From the NCBI GenBank assembly GCA_005881355.1, contig VBDM01000014.1:1-8588 (forward strand): DNA of 8,588 nt, read 5' to 3'. The stretch is from Betaproteobacteria bacterium (lineage in GTDB: Bacteria; Pseudomonadota; Gammaproteobacteria; Burkholderiales; SG8-39). This document shows, piece after piece, positions 7,537-8,588 of this stretch; position 1 is the stretch's first letter, and every line of letters begins with the position of its first letter. Position numbers and translations under genes: made by a program. Under the pieces are notes generated by a model. It saw only the letters and a program-made list of their open reading frames with translations, ran no database searches and was not told the origin of the DNA.

Positions 7537-8588
7537 TCAGTCGCGCTTGCGCGAGATCACGTAGGACTCGTCGAGAAACCACAGTCCCTTGTGGCGGCGC
7601 AGGACTTCCTGCGTGGCCTCGAGATAGCCGCGGTCGCCCATCACTTCCGCGAGACGCTGGTCCTCGATCTGCGCCACGTAAACCGCCGCGTTCCACGCGG
7701 CGAGCAGCGTGGAAGTGCCGATCGCCTCGCTGATTTCCTCGGGGAGCGTGTGCATTTCATAACGGAATATCGAGCGGTTGTCGGCGTAGGCGTTGAAATT
7801 GAGGTCGCGGCCGTCGGCTCCGAGCTCGGTTCGGGTGGCCTTGAGCAGCTGGTGGCGGTCGGTCTGGAACGGGTTTTCGCCGGGCCAGATCCGCTGCACG
7901 ATCTCAAGGCCCGGGTCGCGGCCGTGGGAATGGATCGCGATCATCCGGCCGCCGGGCGCAAGGCTGCGCGCGAGCGGCGCAACCACTTTGCTCGCCTTGA
8001 ACTCGGCCGAGGCGCGGGCGCGGTACGGCTGCGATGCGATCACCAGGTCGTAGTCGGCGCGGGCGACGCCGCGCCGCGGCAGAGTCTGGTCGAGCAGGAA
8101 TTTGTGGTCCTCGCGATAGAGCACCAGCACGACCGGCTTCGCGTAGGCGGGGTTGCCGCTCGTCTTGCTGAGCGACGCGCGCCAGTGCTCGTTCAGGAAC
8201 GGCTGCAGCTCGGTAATCTGCTGCTCGAACTCGCTCGAGGTCGCGCCGGTGAGCGCGACTTCCTTCCACACGAGGCTGGTGGCGGCTGTGACCGATTTCG
8301 GCGCGAGCCACGGCGCCTCCGAGTAGTAGAGATTGGTCATCACGAGCACGGTCGCCGGGTGCTCGAAGAAGCGGTCGGGCATGCGGTCGAGGGCGAGCCG
8401 CACGTCCTCCAGGCTGATCTCCTTGCCGACGATGTAGAACGGCATCGTCGGGTAGCGCTGGTGCATGGCCCGCATCACGCGGGCGAGCACCGTGCCGTCG
8501 CCGACGCCCGCGTCGAACAATCGCACCGCGGGGGGCCGAGGGTGGATGTTCGCGAGCTCCATGCCGACGCGCTGCGCCACCACCCCCT
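7537..8588 (-). CDS. Class I SAM-dependent methyltransferase (5' end missing)
   Basis: The frame runs off the right edge, so the N-terminus is missing; about 350 residues are present. The GTG at 8583 is probably internal, since the frame continues upstream and motif I needs a preceding helix. Counting from that codon, FDAGVGDGTVL at 23-33 is the glycine-rich SAM-binding motif I, Glu55 (VGKEIS) is the acidic residue expected at the end of the second strand, and YDLVIASQPY at 178-187 followed by LAPGG at 208-212 resembles motifs IV and VI. About 90 more residues than usual separate the SAM-binding part from motif IV, suggesting an inserted domain. The target is unknown; the SQPY sequence loosely resembles the (N/D)PPY signature of amino-group methyltransferases but is not that signature. 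The gene is 5 bases upstream of the metF-like gene and likely shares its transcript. The family call is good, the specific function unknown. Confidence 0.78.
   Translation of the reverse strand, partial: GVVAQRVGMELANIHPRPPAVRLFDAGVGDGTVLARVMRAMHQRYPTMPFYIVGKEISLEDVRLALDRMPDRFFEHPATVLVMTNLYYSEAPWLAPKSVTAATSLVWKEVALTGATSSEFEQQITELQPFLNEHWRASLSKTSGNPAYAKPVVLVLYREDHKFLLDQTLPRRGVARADYDLVIASQPYRARASAEFKASKVVAPLARSLAPGGRMIAIHSHGRDPGLEIVQRIWPGENPFQTDRHQLLKATRTELGADGRDLNFNAYADNRSIFRYEMHTLPEEISEAIGTSTLLAAWNAAVYVAQIEDQRLAEVMGDRGYLEATQEVLRRHKGLWFLDESYVISRKRD

Noticed and set aside
7532..7696. Upstream extension of the metF-like frame to 7696
   Set aside because: It would lie inside the methyltransferase gene, and the extra residues show no MetF similarity.

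Overview
The window is a gene-dense, GC-rich piece of a bacterial chromosome with seven protein-coding genes and almost no intergenic DNA. The high GC content, the TRAP carboxylate transporter, the long two-subunit indolepyruvate oxidoreductase and the Rieske ring-hydroxylating dioxygenase together suggest a proteobacterium, most likely a betaproteobacterium living on aromatic or other organic acids. That placement is an inference from gene content and composition, not from a marker gene.

Positions 1-6580, plus strand: five genes in the same direction. The end of a TRAP transporter large permease (DctM type, cut by the window start) is followed after 13 bases by an indolepyruvate:ferredoxin oxidoreductase alpha subunit. 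The beta subunit overlaps the alpha subunit by 4 bases. A 58-base gap with a possible extended -10 promoter then leads to a Rieske dioxygenase large subunit and, with a 4-base ATGA overlap, its small subunit. This looks like an uptake-plus-catabolism cluster: the transporter imports an organic acid, the Ior enzyme would oxidatively decarboxylate a 2-oxoacid (typically an aryl pyruvate) to an acyl-CoA while reducing ferredoxin, and the dioxygenase would hydroxylate an aromatic ring. No ferredoxin or ferredoxin reductase gene for the dioxygenase is in the window, and the substrate cannot be read from the sequence.

Positions 6593-8588, minus strand: two convergent genes, read right to left. A class I SAM-dependent methyltransferase, cut by the window end, is followed 5 bases later by a short methylenetetrahydrofolate reductase (MetF family). 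The close spacing suggests one transcript and a link to one-carbon metabolism. Only 12 bases separate this pair from the dioxygenase small subunit, with no convincing terminator.

The points most worth a second look are the pairing of Ior with a Rieske dioxygenase lacking its own reductase, an aspartate in place of a cysteine in the first iron-sulfur motif of the Ior alpha subunit, the probably leaderless start of the dioxygenase operon, and the methyltransferase with a large insertion paired with MetF. There are no RNA genes, mobile elements, CRISPR arrays or gene-free stretches longer than 300 bases.
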